In this document: piece after piece, positions 51,561 to 61,339 of the stretch
How the letters are laid out: the number at the start of each line of letters is the position of its first letter
Numbering within the stretch: position 1 is the stretch's first letter
Source of the DNA: Lichenibacterium ramalinae
Lineage (GTDB): Bacteria; Pseudomonadota; Alphaproteobacteria; Rhizobiales; Beijerinckiaceae
NCBI RefSeq assembly: GCF_004137085.1
Contig: NZ_QYBC01000011.1
Location: 1 to 64,000, forward strand
Length of the DNA: 64,000 nucleotides
Reading direction: 5' to 3'
Notes under the pieces: model-generated
The model's input: the letters and a program-made list of their open reading frames with translations, nothing else
Database searches by the model: none
Told to the model about the DNA's origin: nothing
Translations under genes and position numbers: made by a program

Positions 51561-52706
51561 ATGATGAAGCGCTTTGCCGGCCGCACCACGATCCTGGTCT
51601 CGCTGATCGCGCCAGGGGCGGGCTGGGCGGCCCCCGTGCCGCCCGCCTATCCGGCAGCCATCGGCCCGGGCGAGGGAACGCTCAACGTCGTGGCCTGGGA
51701 AGGCTACGCCCAGGACGACTGGATCAAGCCCTTCGAGGCCGAGACCGGCTGCCAGGTGAACCGCAAATACGCCGGCTCGTCGGACGAGATGGTGGCGCTC
51801 ATGCGCCAGGGCGGCGGGGGTGAATACGACCTCGTCTCGGCCTCCGGCGACGCCACGCTGCGGCTCATCTACGGGGGCGACGTGCAGCCGATCGCCGTGG
51901 ACCTGGTGCCGTCCTACAAGGATTTCGTCGCCGACCTCCAGTCCCCGCCGCACAACACCGTGGGGGGCGTGCATTACGGGCTCTCCTACGAGTGGGGTCC
52001 CAACGTGCTGCTGTGGAACAGCGCCAAGATCAAGGACGCCCCCACGAGCTGGAGCGCCCTCTACGACCCGCGGTACAAGGGCCTCGTCACGGTGCCGGAC
52101 AACCCGATCCAGATCGCCGATGCCGCCCTCTATCTGTCGAAGACGAAGCCCGCGCTCGGCATCACCGACCCTTACGAACTGACGCCCGCGCAACTCGACG
52201 CCGCCGCCGACCTGCTCACGCAGCAGCGGGTCCTGGTCAAGAAATACTGGTCGCTCGCCTCCGACGAGGTCGAGCTCTTCAAGAACGGCGACGCCACGAT
52301 CGGGGCGGCCTGGCCCTATACCACGAACACGCTGAAGGAGGCCGGCACGCCGGTGGCCGACACGGTCCCGGTCGAGGGTGCCACCGGCTGGGCCGACAGC
52401 TGGATGCTGTCCGCCAAGACCCGGCATCCGAACTGCGCCTACAAGTTCATGAGCTACGTCTCGACCCCCAAGGTCCAGGCCGCCCAGGCCATCTCCTTCG
52501 GCTAGACGCCGGTGAACCTCAAGGCCTGCGCCGAGATGGACGCCCAGCAGGCCGGGTCCTGCGCCAAATATCACCTCGACGCCCCGGCCACCTACCTCAA
52601 GCAGATCAGGTTCTGGAAGACCCCGCTGCAGCAATGCGCCGACGGGTCCAAGTCCTGCACGGGTTATTCCGATTGGCAGAAGAAATGGCAGGACATCAAG
52701 GGCTGA
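51561..52706 (+). pseudogene. putrescine-type ABC binding protein with premature amber stop
   Basis: A PotD-like periplasmic protein with a signal peptide (to PGAGWAAP). Codon 315 is TAG (52503-52505): ISFG-stop-TPVNLKACAEMD. The same frame continues for 66 more codons with family-typical sequence (CAKYHLDAPATYL, QIRFWKTP, WQKKWQDIKG) to a TGA at 52706. Relatives carry Glu at this position, so one substitution (GAG to TAG) explains it. The truncated 314-residue product would lack the C-terminal strands. ATG 51561 has AAGGAGG upstream. Confidence 0.87.
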
Positions 52707-53623
52707 CCCGCCACCGGCCGACCCGCCTCACCCCCGCAGCGGGGACGGGCCGGGCACGCCGGCTTTCGGCCCTCGCCTGGCGGCGGCCGTGGCTGGGGCT
52801 CGCCGGGCTGATGGCGCCGGCCGCCGCCTGGTTCGCCGTGATCTATCTGGCGGCCCTGGCCATGCTGCTCGTCACGGCCTTCTGGAGCGTCGACGACCTC
52901 ACCGGCGCGCTCGACCGGACCTTCACGATGGGCAACTTCCGGCAGGTCGCCGCCGGCGCCACCAACCGCGCCATCGTGCTCCGCACCGTCGGGCTCGCCG
53001 CGGCCGTGACGGTGGCGGATGTGCTGATCGCCTTCCCCTTCGCCTATGTGGCGGCGCGGATCGCCGGCCCGCGCCTGAAGCTCGCGCTGTTCACGCTGGT
53101 CATGCTGCCGCTCTGGTCGAGCTATCTCGCCCGGGTCTACGCCTGGCGCCTGATCCTGGCGCATGACGGCATCCTCAACTGGGCGCTGGGCGGGCTCGGC
53201 TGGCCCGCCGCCGACCTCGGCTATTCCCGCCTCGCCATGGGCATCGTCTACGTCTACCTCTGGCTGCCCTTCATGATCACGCCGCTGCAGGCCGCGCTGG
53301 AACGCATCCCGGACTCGCTGCTGGAAGCCTCGGGGGACCTCGGGGCGCGGCCGTTGCGCACGCTGCTCAGGGTCGTGCTGCCGCTCAGCCTGCCCGGCCT
53401 TCTGGCGGGCTCGCTCTTCACCTTCTCGCTCACGCTCGGCGACTACGTCACGCCGCTGCTGGTGGGCGGACCGGGGTCGGACCTCATCGGCAACGTCGTC
53501 TATGCGAACGTCGGCATCGCCAACGACATCCCCTTCGCGTCGGCCGTCGCCACCGTGCCGCTCGTCGTGATGGCGGCCTATCTCCTGCTCGCCCGGCGCT
53601 TCGGCGCCCTCGACACGCCGTGA
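52685..53623 (+). CDS. spermidine/putrescine-type ABC permease (PotB-like)
   Basis: A 312-residue membrane protein with six helices (LAGLMAPAAAWFAVIYLAAL as the first) and the EAA-type loop LEASGDLGARPLRTLLRVVLP. I chose ATG 52685, which overlaps the binding-protein end by 22 bases. It pairs with the PotC-like permease encoded next. Confidence 0.9.
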   Translation: MAGHQGLTRHRPTRLTPAAGTGRARRLSALAWRRPWLGLAGLMAPAAAWFAVIYLAALAMLLVTAFWSVDDLTGALDRTFTMGNFRQVAAGATNRAIVLRTVGLAAAVTVADVLIAFPFAYVAARIAGPRLKLALFTLVMLPLWSSYLARVYAWRLILAHDGILNWALGGLGWPAADLGYSRLAMGIVYVYLWLPFMITPLQAALERIPDSLLEASGDLGARPLRTLLRVVLPLSLPGLLAGSLFTFSLTLGDYVTPLLVGGPGSDLIGNVVYANVGIANDIPFASAVATVPLVVMAAYLLLARRFGALDTP

Positions 53624-54420
53624 CGGGGGCCGGAATGCGCGTCGATCCGGTCCGCTTCCTCCTCGGCCTCTGGGTCGTGCTCGTGCTGGCCTTCCTGTTC
53701 GGCCCCATCGCGGTCGTGGCCGTCTACGCCTTCAACGCCTCGAACGTCCAGAGCTGGCCCATCGCCGGCACCAGCCTACGATGGTTCGCGATCGCCTGGG
53801 CCGACCGGGAGGTCGCCGCCGCCCTGTCGCTGTCGCTGCGCGCCGGCGCGGTCGCGACGGCGCTGGCGACGCTCATCGGCACGGCCGCGGCCCTGGCGGT
53901 CCACCGCTACCGCTTCGTCGGGCGCGATGCCGTCTCGCTGCTGCTGGTGGTGCCCATCGCGCTGCCCGGCATCATCACCGGCATGGCGCTCAACGCCTTC
54001 TTCACAGCCAGCGGCCTGCCCCTGTCCTTCTGGACCATCGTCATCGGCCACACGACCTTCTGCATCGTCGTGGTCTACAACAACGTGCTGGCGCGGCTGC
54101 GGCGGATCCCGGCGTCTCTGGCCGAGGCCTCGATGGACCTCGGCGCCGACGGCTGGCGCACGTTCCGGCTCGTCACCTTCCCCCTGGTCGCGACCTCGCT
54201 GATCGCCGGCGCGCTGCTGGCCTTCGCCCTGTCCTTCGACGAGGTCATCGTCACGACCTTCACGGCGGGGGCGCAGAACACGCTGCCGCTCTGGATCTTC
54301 GGCGCCATCCGCCTGGGCCAACGCCTGCCGGAGGTGAATGTCGTGGTGCTGGTCGTCACCGCCATCACGGTGCTGCCGGTCCTCGCCGCCTACCGGGCGG
54401 TGCAGCGGTCCGGGCCGTGA
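53620..54420 (+). CDS. spermidine/putrescine-type ABC permease (PotC-like)
   Basis: A 266-residue membrane protein with six helices and the EAA loop LAEASMDLGADGWRTFRLVTFP. GTG 53620 overlaps the previous stop. With PotB-like, PotA-like and the disrupted binding protein it would form a polyamine importer; since the binding protein is broken the importer may be inactive. Confidence 0.9.
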   Translation: MTGAGMRVDPVRFLLGLWVVLVLAFLFGPIAVVAVYAFNASNVQSWPIAGTSLRWFAIAWADREVAAALSLSLRAGAVATALATLIGTAAALAVHRYRFVGRDAVSLLLVVPIALPGIITGMALNAFFTASGLPLSFWTIVIGHTTFCIVVVYNNVLARLRRIPASLAEASMDLGADGWRTFRLVTFPLVATSLIAGALLAFALSFDEVIVTTFTAGAQNTLPLWIFGAIRLGQRLPEVNVVVLVVTAITVLPVLAAYRAVQRSGP

Positions 54421-54503
54421 CCCGGGACCCCCGTCGGCGTGGCGCCACGCTTGCATGATGCCGGCTTCGAGCATCGCCCTTCAACCCAGACAGGATTTCG
54501 CCG

Positions 54504-56024
54504 ATGGACGATCTGCACGACGACGACGTCAGGACGCTGCATTCCATGGGCTATGCCCAGGAGTTGGCGCGCCGCATGAGCGGCTTCTCCAATTTCTCCA
54601 TCTCCTTCTCCATCATCTGCATCCTGGCGGGCGGCATCACCTCCTTCCCGCTGGCACTGGCGACCGGCCGGGGCTTCGAGGTCGGGTGCGGATGGCTGGT
54701 GGGCGGCGTCTTCGCGCTCGTGGTGGCGGCCTGCCTCGGGCAGATCGGCTCGGCCTATCCCACGGCCGGCGGCCTCTACCACTGGTCCTCGATCCTGGGC
54801 GGCCGCGGCTGGGGCTGGGCCACGGCTTGGATCAACCTGCTCGGCCTCGTCTTCGTCGTGGCGTCGGTGAATGTCGGCGTCTACACGCTGTTCCAGTCGC
54901 TCATCGCCGGGCCCATCCTGCACCTCGACGTCGCCGCCTGGGGCTTCCGGGAGCAGACGCTCGCCGTGGTGGCCATCACGATCACGCAGGCTCTGTTCAA
55001 CCATTTCGGCATCCGGCTCACGACGGCCCTGACGGACTTCTCCGGAACGCTGATCCTCGTCGTGTCGGTGGTGCTGACGGTGACGTTCCTGGCCTGGGGG
55101 GCGAGCTTCGACCTCCACCGCCTGACGGATTTCGTGAACACCACCGGGGAAGCCGGCGGCGGCTACGTGCCGGAAGCGCGCAGCGCCACCGTCGCGTTCC
55201 TCATCGGGCTGCTCTACCCGCTCTACACCATCACGGGGTTCGACGCCTCGGCCCACACCGCCGAGGAAACCGTCAACGCCCGCGTCGCCGTCCCGCGCGG
55301 CATGCTGCACGCGGTCTTCTGGTCGCTGGTCTTCGGCTTCGTCATGGCGGCCTCCTTCGTGCTCGCCAGCCCCGACCTCGCGGCCTCGGCCAAGGCCGGC
55401 GGCGATGGCTGGTTCAACCTGTTCAACGGGTTGCCGGCCCCGCTCTGGCTGAAGGACCTGCTGGCCATCGGCATCGTGGCGTCCAACTACCTCTGCGCCC
55501 TCGCCTGCCTCACCTCGACGTCGCGCATGATCTTCGCCTTCTCGCGCGACGGCGGCCTGCCGGCCTCGGGCCTTTGGAAGCGCGTCAGCCCGCGGTGGCG
55601 CACGCCGGTGCCGGCCATCTGGCTCGGCGCCGCGCTGTCGGTGGCGGCGACGCTGTATTCGCCGGCCTTCGCCGCGCTGGCGGCCGGCTGCGCGCTCTTC
55701 CTCTACGTGTCCTATGCCATGCCGGTGGCGGCGGGGCTGCTGGCCGAGGGGAAGAGCTGGACGACCTACGGCCCGTTCCGCCTCGGCGCGCTGTCCAAGC
55801 CCTTCGCCGCCGTCACGGTGCTGGGCGTACTGGTGCTGATGTATGCCGGCATCCAGCCGCCCTTCGACATCCTCGTCAACTACGCGGTCGGCATCGTCGT
55901 GCTGCTGGTGGCGTTGTGGTTCGGCCTGGAGCGCCGCCGCTTCCGGGGGCCGCCGGTCGGCGGCGCCATCGTCCAGCGCCAGGCCGACATCGCGGCGGCG
56001 GAATCGGCCGTGGTCCGGGCCTGA
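54504..56024 (+). CDS. APC family amino acid/GABA permease
   Basis: A 506-residue transporter with about 12 helices. The start LHSMGYAQELARRMSGFSNFS and the FSIICILAGGITSF helix are typical of amino acid permeases of the GABA/choline-like APC group. It follows the polyamine operon by 83 bp on the same strand. GABA or a related amine/amino acid is the likely substrate, consistent with patD upstream. Confidence 0.85.
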   Translation: MDDLHDDDVRTLHSMGYAQELARRMSGFSNFSISFSIICILAGGITSFPLALATGRGFEVGCGWLVGGVFALVVAACLGQIGSAYPTAGGLYHWSSILGGRGWGWATAWINLLGLVFVVASVNVGVYTLFQSLIAGPILHLDVAAWGFREQTLAVVAITITQALFNHFGIRLTTALTDFSGTLILVVSVVLTVTFLAWGASFDLHRLTDFVNTTGEAGGGYVPEARSATVAFLIGLLYPLYTITGFDASAHTAEETVNARVAVPRGMLHAVFWSLVFGFVMAASFVLASPDLAASAKAGGDGWFNLFNGLPAPLWLKDLLAIGIVASNYLCALACLTSTSRMIFAFSRDGGLPASGLWKRVSPRWRTPVPAIWLGAALSVAATLYSPAFAALAAGCALFLYVSYAMPVAAGLLAEGKSWTTYGPFRLGALSKPFAAVTVLGVLVLMYAGIQPPFDILVNYAVGIVVLLVALWFGLERRRFRGPPVGGAIVQRQADIAAAESAVVRA

Positions 56025-56184
56025 CCCTTCCCGGCGTCCCGGGCGCCGGTCGCGCCATCCGCGCGCCCGGCGGCCCGGATCGCCGCGACTGAAAGCTGAC
56101 CGAAAGCTCGCCTCCCCTATCGTGGGCCCGTGCTCGAAACCCAGCCGCAGAGCGGGTGAGCCGGGACCTTGGGGGAGGAACACC

Positions 56185-57258
56185 ATGCTGCGCCATCGCA
56201 CGACGCTCGCGCTCGCCTGCCTGGCCGTGGCCGGGCCGGCCGCCGCCTATGACGGCTGGCACCTCGAACATGCCGCGACGATCCCCGGCAAGGCTTCGGG
56301 CTGGGACTACGTGTCGTTCGACGCCAAGAACCACCACGTCTTTCTCGGCCACCGCAAGGAGGGGCTGCAGGTCTACGATCCCGGAACCATGACGGTGGTG
56401 AAGACCATCGCGGGGACGGCCGAGGCCAGTTCCAACGGCGCCGTCATCATCCCGGAATTCGACCTCGGCCTGTCCAACGACGAGGACGGCACCCTGATCC
56501 CGTTCACGCTGTCGACGCTCGAGGCGCGTCCTGCCGTCAAGGCCGGCCAGGACCTCGACACCAGCCACTACGACCCGGCGAGCCGAAAGCTGGTGCTCAA
56601 CATGGGCGCCGGGCCCGACGGCACCGACCTCGTGCTGCTCGACGTGCCCTCCTTGAAGGAGGTCGGCCGCCTCAAGGTGCCCAGCCGCAAGGTCGAGGGC
56701 GCCGACAGCGACGGCCGGTCCGGCTTCTTCCTGGCGGCACAGGACCTCGACGAGCTTTACCGGATCGACGTCGCGGCCGGACAGGTCACGGCGACCTTCG
56801 ACACGGCGCCGAGCTGCGGCCGTCCGACCGCCGTCGCGGTCGACGCCAAGGACGACCGCGTCATCGTGAGCTGCCGCGGCCACGACGCCATCAAGCCGTC
56901 GCTGAGCGTCTTCGACGGCGCGACCGGCCGGGTCGTGTATTCGGCCGAGATCGGCGGCGGCACCGACAGCGTGATCTACGACGCGCCGGCGCACCGCATC
57001 TTCTCGGCCAACGGCGTGTCGGCCAACCTCAGCGTCTTCGCGCAGGACGGGCCCGACATCTACAGGCCGGTCGAGACGCTCGGCACCCGCGCCGGCATGC
57101 GCACCATGGCGATGGATGCCGCGACCCAGACGATCTACGCCGTCACGGCGGAAGGCACGGCCGATGCCGGCAAGAAGATCCTCACGGCGGTGTCGCCCTT
57201 CTACGCCAACACCGTCTTCCCCGACAGCTTCACGGTGCTGACCTTCGGCACGCGATAG
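56185..57258 (+). CDS. exported YncE-like beta-propeller protein
   Basis: A 357-residue protein with a signal peptide (to GPAAAYDG) and about seven 40-50 residue repeats with YVTN-type patterns (HHVFLGHRKEGLQVYDP, DRVIVSCRGHDAIKPSLSVFD, HRIFSANGVSANLSVF). GGGGGAGG lies before ATG 56185. Such propellers bind small molecules or proteins; specific role unknown. It precedes an NMT1-type importer by 40 bp, so may be co-transcribed. Confidence 0.78.
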   Translation: MLRHRTTLALACLAVAGPAAAYDGWHLEHAATIPGKASGWDYVSFDAKNHHVFLGHRKEGLQVYDPGTMTVVKTIAGTAEASSNGAVIIPEFDLGLSNDEDGTLIPFTLSTLEARPAVKAGQDLDTSHYDPASRKLVLNMGAGPDGTDLVLLDVPSLKEVGRLKVPSRKVEGADSDGRSGFFLAAQDLDELYRIDVAAGQVTATFDTAPSCGRPTAVAVDAKDDRVIVSCRGHDAIKPSLSVFDGATGRVVYSAEIGGGTDSVIYDAPAHRIFSANGVSANLSVFAQDGPDIYRPVETLGTRAGMRTMAMDAATQTIYAVTAEGTADAGKKILTAVSPFYANTVFPDSFTVLTFGTR

Positions 57259-57298
57259 GCGGCGGCGCGGCCGCCCTCCCCCTCACAGGACCCATCCC

Positions 57299-58318
57299 AT
57301 GACGAACCTCCGCTTCACCTCCGCATTGGCCGCCCTCGCGCTGTCCGGCACGCTGCTCGCCGCCCCCTCGGCCCACGCCGCCGACAAGATCAGCATCATC
57401 GTGGGCGGCATGGAAAAGCAGATCTACCTGCCGCCCGTGCTCTGCGAGCGCCTCGGCTTCTTCAAGGAGCAGGGCCTCGACGTCGAGCTCATCAACAGCC
57501 GCGCGGGCGTCGAGGCCGAGAACGAGCTGCTGGCCGGGGCCGTGCAGGGCGTCGTCGGCTTCTACGACCACACCGTCGACCTCCAGGCCAAGGGCAAGTC
57601 GATCGTCTCGATCGTGCAGTTCAGCGCAGCACCGGGCGAGGTCGAGATGCTGTCGGCCAAGGACGGCTCCATCAAGACGCCGGCCGACCTCAAGGGCAAG
57701 ACGCTCGGCGTCACGGGGCTCGGCTCGTCGACCGACTTCCTCACGCAATATATCGTGACGCGCGCCGGGCTGAAGCCGGGCGAGTTCACGCTGCTGCCGG
57801 TGGGCGCCGGCAACACCTTCATCGCCGCCATCAAGCAGGACCAGATCCAGGCCGGCATGACCACCGAGCCGACGGTCGGCCAGCTGCTCAAGACGGGTGC
57901 CGCGACCGTCATGGTGGACCTGCGCACGCCCGACAGCACCAAGGCGGCACTCGGCGGTCCCTACCCGGCCGCCTCCTTCTACGTGCAGTCGACCTGGCTC
58001 GAGACCCACAAGGACGAGGCCCAGAAGCTCGCCAACGCCCTCGTCGAGACCCTGCACTGGATCCACGACCATTCGGCCGAGGAGATCGCCGACAAGATGC
58101 CCAAGGACTATTACGTCGGCGACCGGGCGCTCTACGTGAAGGGTCTCACGGACGGCAAGGCCATGTTCACGGCGGACGGCCGCATGCCGGCGGACGGCCC
58201 CGAGACCGTGCTGAAGGTGCTCTCCTCCTTCAGCCGCAACCTGAAGGGCAAGACCGTCGACCTGTCGAAGACCTTCACGACCACCTACGTCGACGCCGCC
58301 CGGACGGCGGCCAAGTGA
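57299..58318 (+). CDS. NMT1/SsuA-type ABC transporter substrate-binding protein
   Basis: A 339-residue periplasmic protein with a signal peptide (to AHAADK) and the NMT1/TauA fold: YLPPVLCERLGFFKEQGLDV near residues 40-60 and LKGKTLGVTGLGSSTDFLTQ near 130-150. The family carries sulfonates, nitrate, thiamine precursors and other small anions or amines. Substrate here unknown; the downstream proline racemase family gene suggests an amino acid or hydroxy acid. Confidence 0.88.
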   Translation: MTNLRFTSALAALALSGTLLAAPSAHAADKISIIVGGMEKQIYLPPVLCERLGFFKEQGLDVELINSRAGVEAENELLAGAVQGVVGFYDHTVDLQAKGKSIVSIVQFSAAPGEVEMLSAKDGSIKTPADLKGKTLGVTGLGSSTDFLTQYIVTRAGLKPGEFTLLPVGAGNTFIAAIKQDQIQAGMTTEPTVGQLLKTGAATVMVDLRTPDSTKAALGGPYPAASFYVQSTWLETHKDEAQKLANALVETLHWIHDHSAEEIADKMPKDYYVGDRALYVKGLTDGKAMFTADGRMPADGPETVLKVLSSFSRNLKGKTVDLSKTFTTTYVDAARTAAK

Positions 58319-58351
58319 GCCGGCCGGACCCGGCGACGCAGTGAGGACCCG

Positions 58352-59191
58352 ATGACGCCCGCCCCCCTCCCCTCCGCCCCGGCCTCCGGCCCCGCCATCG
58401 AGCTCGTCGACGTCACGCGCCGCTTCGTGACGCCGGACGCCAAGGTCATGACGGCGCTGCGCGATTTCACCATGACGGTGGAGCGGGGCGAGTTCGTCTG
58501 CGTGGTCGGCCCCACGGGCTGCGGCAAGTCGACGACGCTGAACCTCGTCACCGGCCTCGCCCGGCCCAACGTCGGCGAGGTGCGGGTGTTCGGCCGGCCC
58601 ATCACCGGCATCAGCCCCGACATCGGCTTCGTGTTCCAGGCCGATGCGCTGTTTCCCTGGCGCAGCGTGCTCGACAACGTCGCGGCCGGGCCGGTCTTCC
58701 GCGGCATGCGCAAGGCCGAGGCCCACGACAAGGCGCGCGACTGGATCGACCGCGTCGGGCTCAAGCGCTTCGAGCAGCACTATCCCCACCAGCTTTCGGG
58801 CGGCATGCGCAAGCGCGTCGCCCTGGCCCAGACCTTCATCAACGAGCCCAAGATCCTGCTGCTCGACGAGCCCTTCAGCGCGCTCGACATCCAGACGCGC
58901 ACGCTGATGCAGGACGAGCTGCTGGGCCTGTGGTCGGACGCCAGGGCCTCGGTCATCTTCGTCACCCACGACCTCGAGGAGGCCATCGCCATGGCCGACA
59001 AGGTCTACGTGCTCACCGCCGGCCCCGCCACGGTGAAGTCCGTCTACACGATCGACCTGCCGCGCCCCCGCGTCACGGCGGAGATCCGCTACGAGCCCGC
59101 CTTCGTGGACTATGCCCGGCTGATCTGGAACGACCTCCGCGAGGAGGTGCAGCGCAGCCACAACCAGGCCTCCGCGGCCGCCGCAGCCTGA
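58352..59191 (+). CDS. NMT1/SsuB-type ABC transporter ATPase
   Basis: A 279-residue ATPase with Walker A GPTGCGKST, the Q-loop in FVFQADALFPWRSV, signature LSGGMRKR, Walker B ILLLDEPFSALD and FVTHDLEEAI. It belongs to the SsuB/TauB group. Between binding protein (33 bp) and permease (8 bp). Confidence 0.92.
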   Translation: MTPAPLPSAPASGPAIELVDVTRRFVTPDAKVMTALRDFTMTVERGEFVCVVGPTGCGKSTTLNLVTGLARPNVGEVRVFGRPITGISPDIGFVFQADALFPWRSVLDNVAAGPVFRGMRKAEAHDKARDWIDRVGLKRFEQHYPHQLSGGMRKRVALAQTFINEPKILLLDEPFSALDIQTRTLMQDELLGLWSDARASVIFVTHDLEEAIAMADKVYVLTAGPATVKSVYTIDLPRPRVTAEIRYEPAFVDYARLIWNDLREEVQRSHNQASAAAAA

Positions 59192-59199
59192 GGTTCGCC

Positions 59200-60072
59200 A
59201 TGTCCTCCATCATCGCCCAGACGCTGGACCCGCCCGCGACCCTGACGAGCCCGTCCGAGATCGAGATCGCGGCGCGGCACGCCTCGCGGCGGCGGCGGCA
59301 GATCGTCGTCGCGGCCCGCATCGGCATCCTGGTCGCCGTGCTGGCCGGCTGGGAACTCGGCGCGCGCTCCGGCGTCATCGACCCCTTCTTCTTCGCCAGC
59401 CCGTCGGGCATCGCCGAGCAGATCTGGACCTGGGTGACGGAAGGCACCAGCCAGGGGCCGCTGTGGGAGCAGATCCTGGTCACCATGGAGGAAACCGTGC
59501 TGGGCTTCCTCATCGGCGCGGCGGGCGGCGTGGTCTGCGGCATCGTCCTCGGCCGCAACCGGCTGCTGGCCGACATCTTCTCCACCTACATCAAGGTGGC
59601 CAATTCCATCCCGCGCGTGGTGCTGGGCTCCATCTTCATCATCGCGCTCGGCCTCGGCATGGCCTCCAAGGTGGCGCTGGCCGTCGTCATGGTGTTCTTC
59701 GTGGTCTTCGCCAACGCCTTCCAGGGCGTGCGCGAGGCCGACCGCGCCATGATCGCCAACGCCCAGATCCTGGGCGCGTCGTCCTACCAGATCACCCGCA
59801 CGGTGATCATCCCGTCGGCGATGAGCTGGATCCTGGCGAGCCTGCACGTCAGCTTCGGCTTCGCGCTGGTGGGCGCCGTGGTGGGCGAGTTCCTCGGCGC
59901 CAAGAAGGGCGTCGGCCTCCTGATCTCGACCGCCCAGGGCTCCTTCAACGCCGACGGCGTCTTCGCCGCCATGGTGATCCTGGCGGTGCTGGCCCTGGTG
60001 GTGGAGGGCCTCATCACCCTGGTGGAGAACCGCCTCGTGAAATGGCGTCCCGTGCCCTTCGACGGGCATTGA
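59200..60072 (+). CDS. NMT1/SsuC-type ABC transporter permease
   Basis: A 290-residue membrane protein with six helices and the EAA-type loop [20 protein letters not shown]. Group SsuC/TauC. The N-terminus is cytoplasmic with RHASRRRRQ before the first helix. ATG 59200 lies 8 bases after the ATPase stop. Confidence 0.9.
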   Translation: MSSIIAQTLDPPATLTSPSEIEIAARHASRRRRQIVVAARIGILVAVLAGWELGARSGVIDPFFFASPSGIAEQIWTWVTEGTSQGPLWEQILVTMEETVLGFLIGAAGGVVCGIVLGRNRLLADIFSTYIKVANSIPRVVLGSIFIIALGLGMASKVALAVVMVFFVVFANAFQGVREADRAMIANAQILGASSYQITRTVIIPSAMSWILASLHVSFGFALVGAVVGEFLGAKKGVGLLISTAQGSFNADGVFAAMVILAVLALVVEGLITLVENRLVKWRPVPFDGH

Positions 60073-60169
60073 GCGCCGAACGCCACCGCCCGGGCTGGAC
60101 AGGGGCGCGGGCCCGTGCCGATCTTGGCGCCGGAGCGGCCGCGCGGCGGCGGCGGCCGGGAGGACGGGC

Positions 60170-61210
60170 ATGCGCACCAGCAAGGTCATCCACGTCGTGA
60201 GCTGCCACGCCGGCGGCGAGGTCGGCGACGTCATCGTCGGCGGCGTGGCGCCCCCGCCCGGGGGGACGCTGTGGGAACAGTCCCGCTTCATCGCGCGGGA
60301 CGACGGGCTGCGGCGCTTCGTGCTGAACGAGCCGCGAGGCGGCGTGTTCCGACACGTCAACCTGCTGGTGCCGCCCAAGCAGCCCGGCGCCGCCATGGGT
60401 TGGATCATCATGGAGCCGTCCGACACGCCGCCCATGTCGGGATCGAACGCCATCTGCGTCGCCACCGTGCTGCTCGACACCGGCATCGTGCCGATGCAGG
60501 AGCCCGAAACCCGGATGGTCTTGGAAGCCCCCGGCGGCCTCGTCGAGATCACGGCGAGCTGCCGGGACGGCAAGGCCGAGCGCATCAGCCTGCGCAACGT
60601 GCCCTCCTTCGCCGACCGGCTCGACGCCGCGCTCGACGTGCCGAGCCTCGGCACGCTGACGGTGGACACCGGCTACGGCGGCGACAGTTTCGTGATGGTG
60701 GATGCCGCCGCGGCGGGCTTCACCGTCGCGCCCGACGAGGCCCGCGACATGGCGGAGCTCGGCATGATCGTCACCCGCGCCGCCAACGAGCAGCTCGGGT
60801 TCGCCCATCCCGCCGCCACCGGCTGGAACCACATCTCGTTCTGCCTCTTCTCCGGCCCCGCCACCGAGGCCGACGGTGCCCTGCAGGTGGCCCATGCCGT
60901 GGCGATCCGCCCCGGCAAGATCGATCGCTCGCCGACCGGCACGGCCGTCTCGGCCCGGATGGCAGTGCTCCACGCCAAGGGCCGCATGAAGGTCGGGGAC
61001 CGCTACGTGGCGCGCTCCATCATCGGTTCGGTCTTCGAGGGACGCATCGCCGAGACCGCGACCGTGGGCGGACGTCCCGCCATCGTCCCGATCGTGTCGG
61101 GCAGCGCCTGGATCACCGGCACCCACCAGCTCATGCTCGATCCCACCGACCCCTATCCGCTGGGCTACCGCCTGTCCGACACCTGGCCGGCGACCGCCAC
61201 GGACCTGTGA
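60170..61210 (+). CDS. proline racemase family protein with Ser/Thr catalytic pair
   Basis: A 346-residue cytoplasmic protein of the proline racemase / hydroxyproline epimerase family, seen in [18 protein letters not shown] and FVLNEPRGG near the start. Racemases have Cys in MCGHN and Cys in SPCGTGTSA; here these read MSGSN (Ser) and SPTGTAVSA (Thr). Cys/Thr is the pair of trans-3-hydroxyproline dehydratases and Ser/Cys occurs in some epimerases, but Ser/Thr is unusual as far as I know. It could be a dehydratase-like or a different enzyme. Follows the NMT1-type importer by about 100 bp. Confidence 0.83.
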   Translation: MRTSKVIHVVSCHAGGEVGDVIVGGVAPPPGGTLWEQSRFIARDDGLRRFVLNEPRGGVFRHVNLLVPPKQPGAAMGWIIMEPSDTPPMSGSNAICVATVLLDTGIVPMQEPETRMVLEAPGGLVEITASCRDGKAERISLRNVPSFADRLDAALDVPSLGTLTVDTGYGGDSFVMVDAAAAGFTVAPDEARDMAELGMIVTRAANEQLGFAHPAATGWNHISFCLFSGPATEADGALQVAHAVAIRPGKIDRSPTGTAVSARMAVLHAKGRMKVGDRYVARSIIGSVFEGRIAETATVGGRPAIVPIVSGSAWITGTHQLMLDPTDPYPLGYRLSDTWPATATDL

Positions 61211-61238
61211 GGACAGCGGTCCCCCCGGAGTGCCGGGA

Positions 61239-61339
61239 CGCGGTAGCGCGACGCGCCGCTGCCCCGGCCGGGACGTCGCGGACGTGCCCGAGGCCGTCCG
61301 GCTCCCGACGGCGGCGCACCGGCGCGTCGCGCTACCGCG
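61239..61339. repeat. 20-bp perfect inverted repeat between convergent genes
   Basis: Arms at 61239-61258 (CGCGGTAGCGCGACGCGCCG) and 61320-61339 are exact reverse complements, separated by 61 bases. The right arm overlaps the last codons of the histidine kinase gene (stop at 61332-61334). It lies between the convergent racemase-type gene and the kinase gene and could act as a two-way terminator or be a relic of an inverted duplication. Confidence 0.8.
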
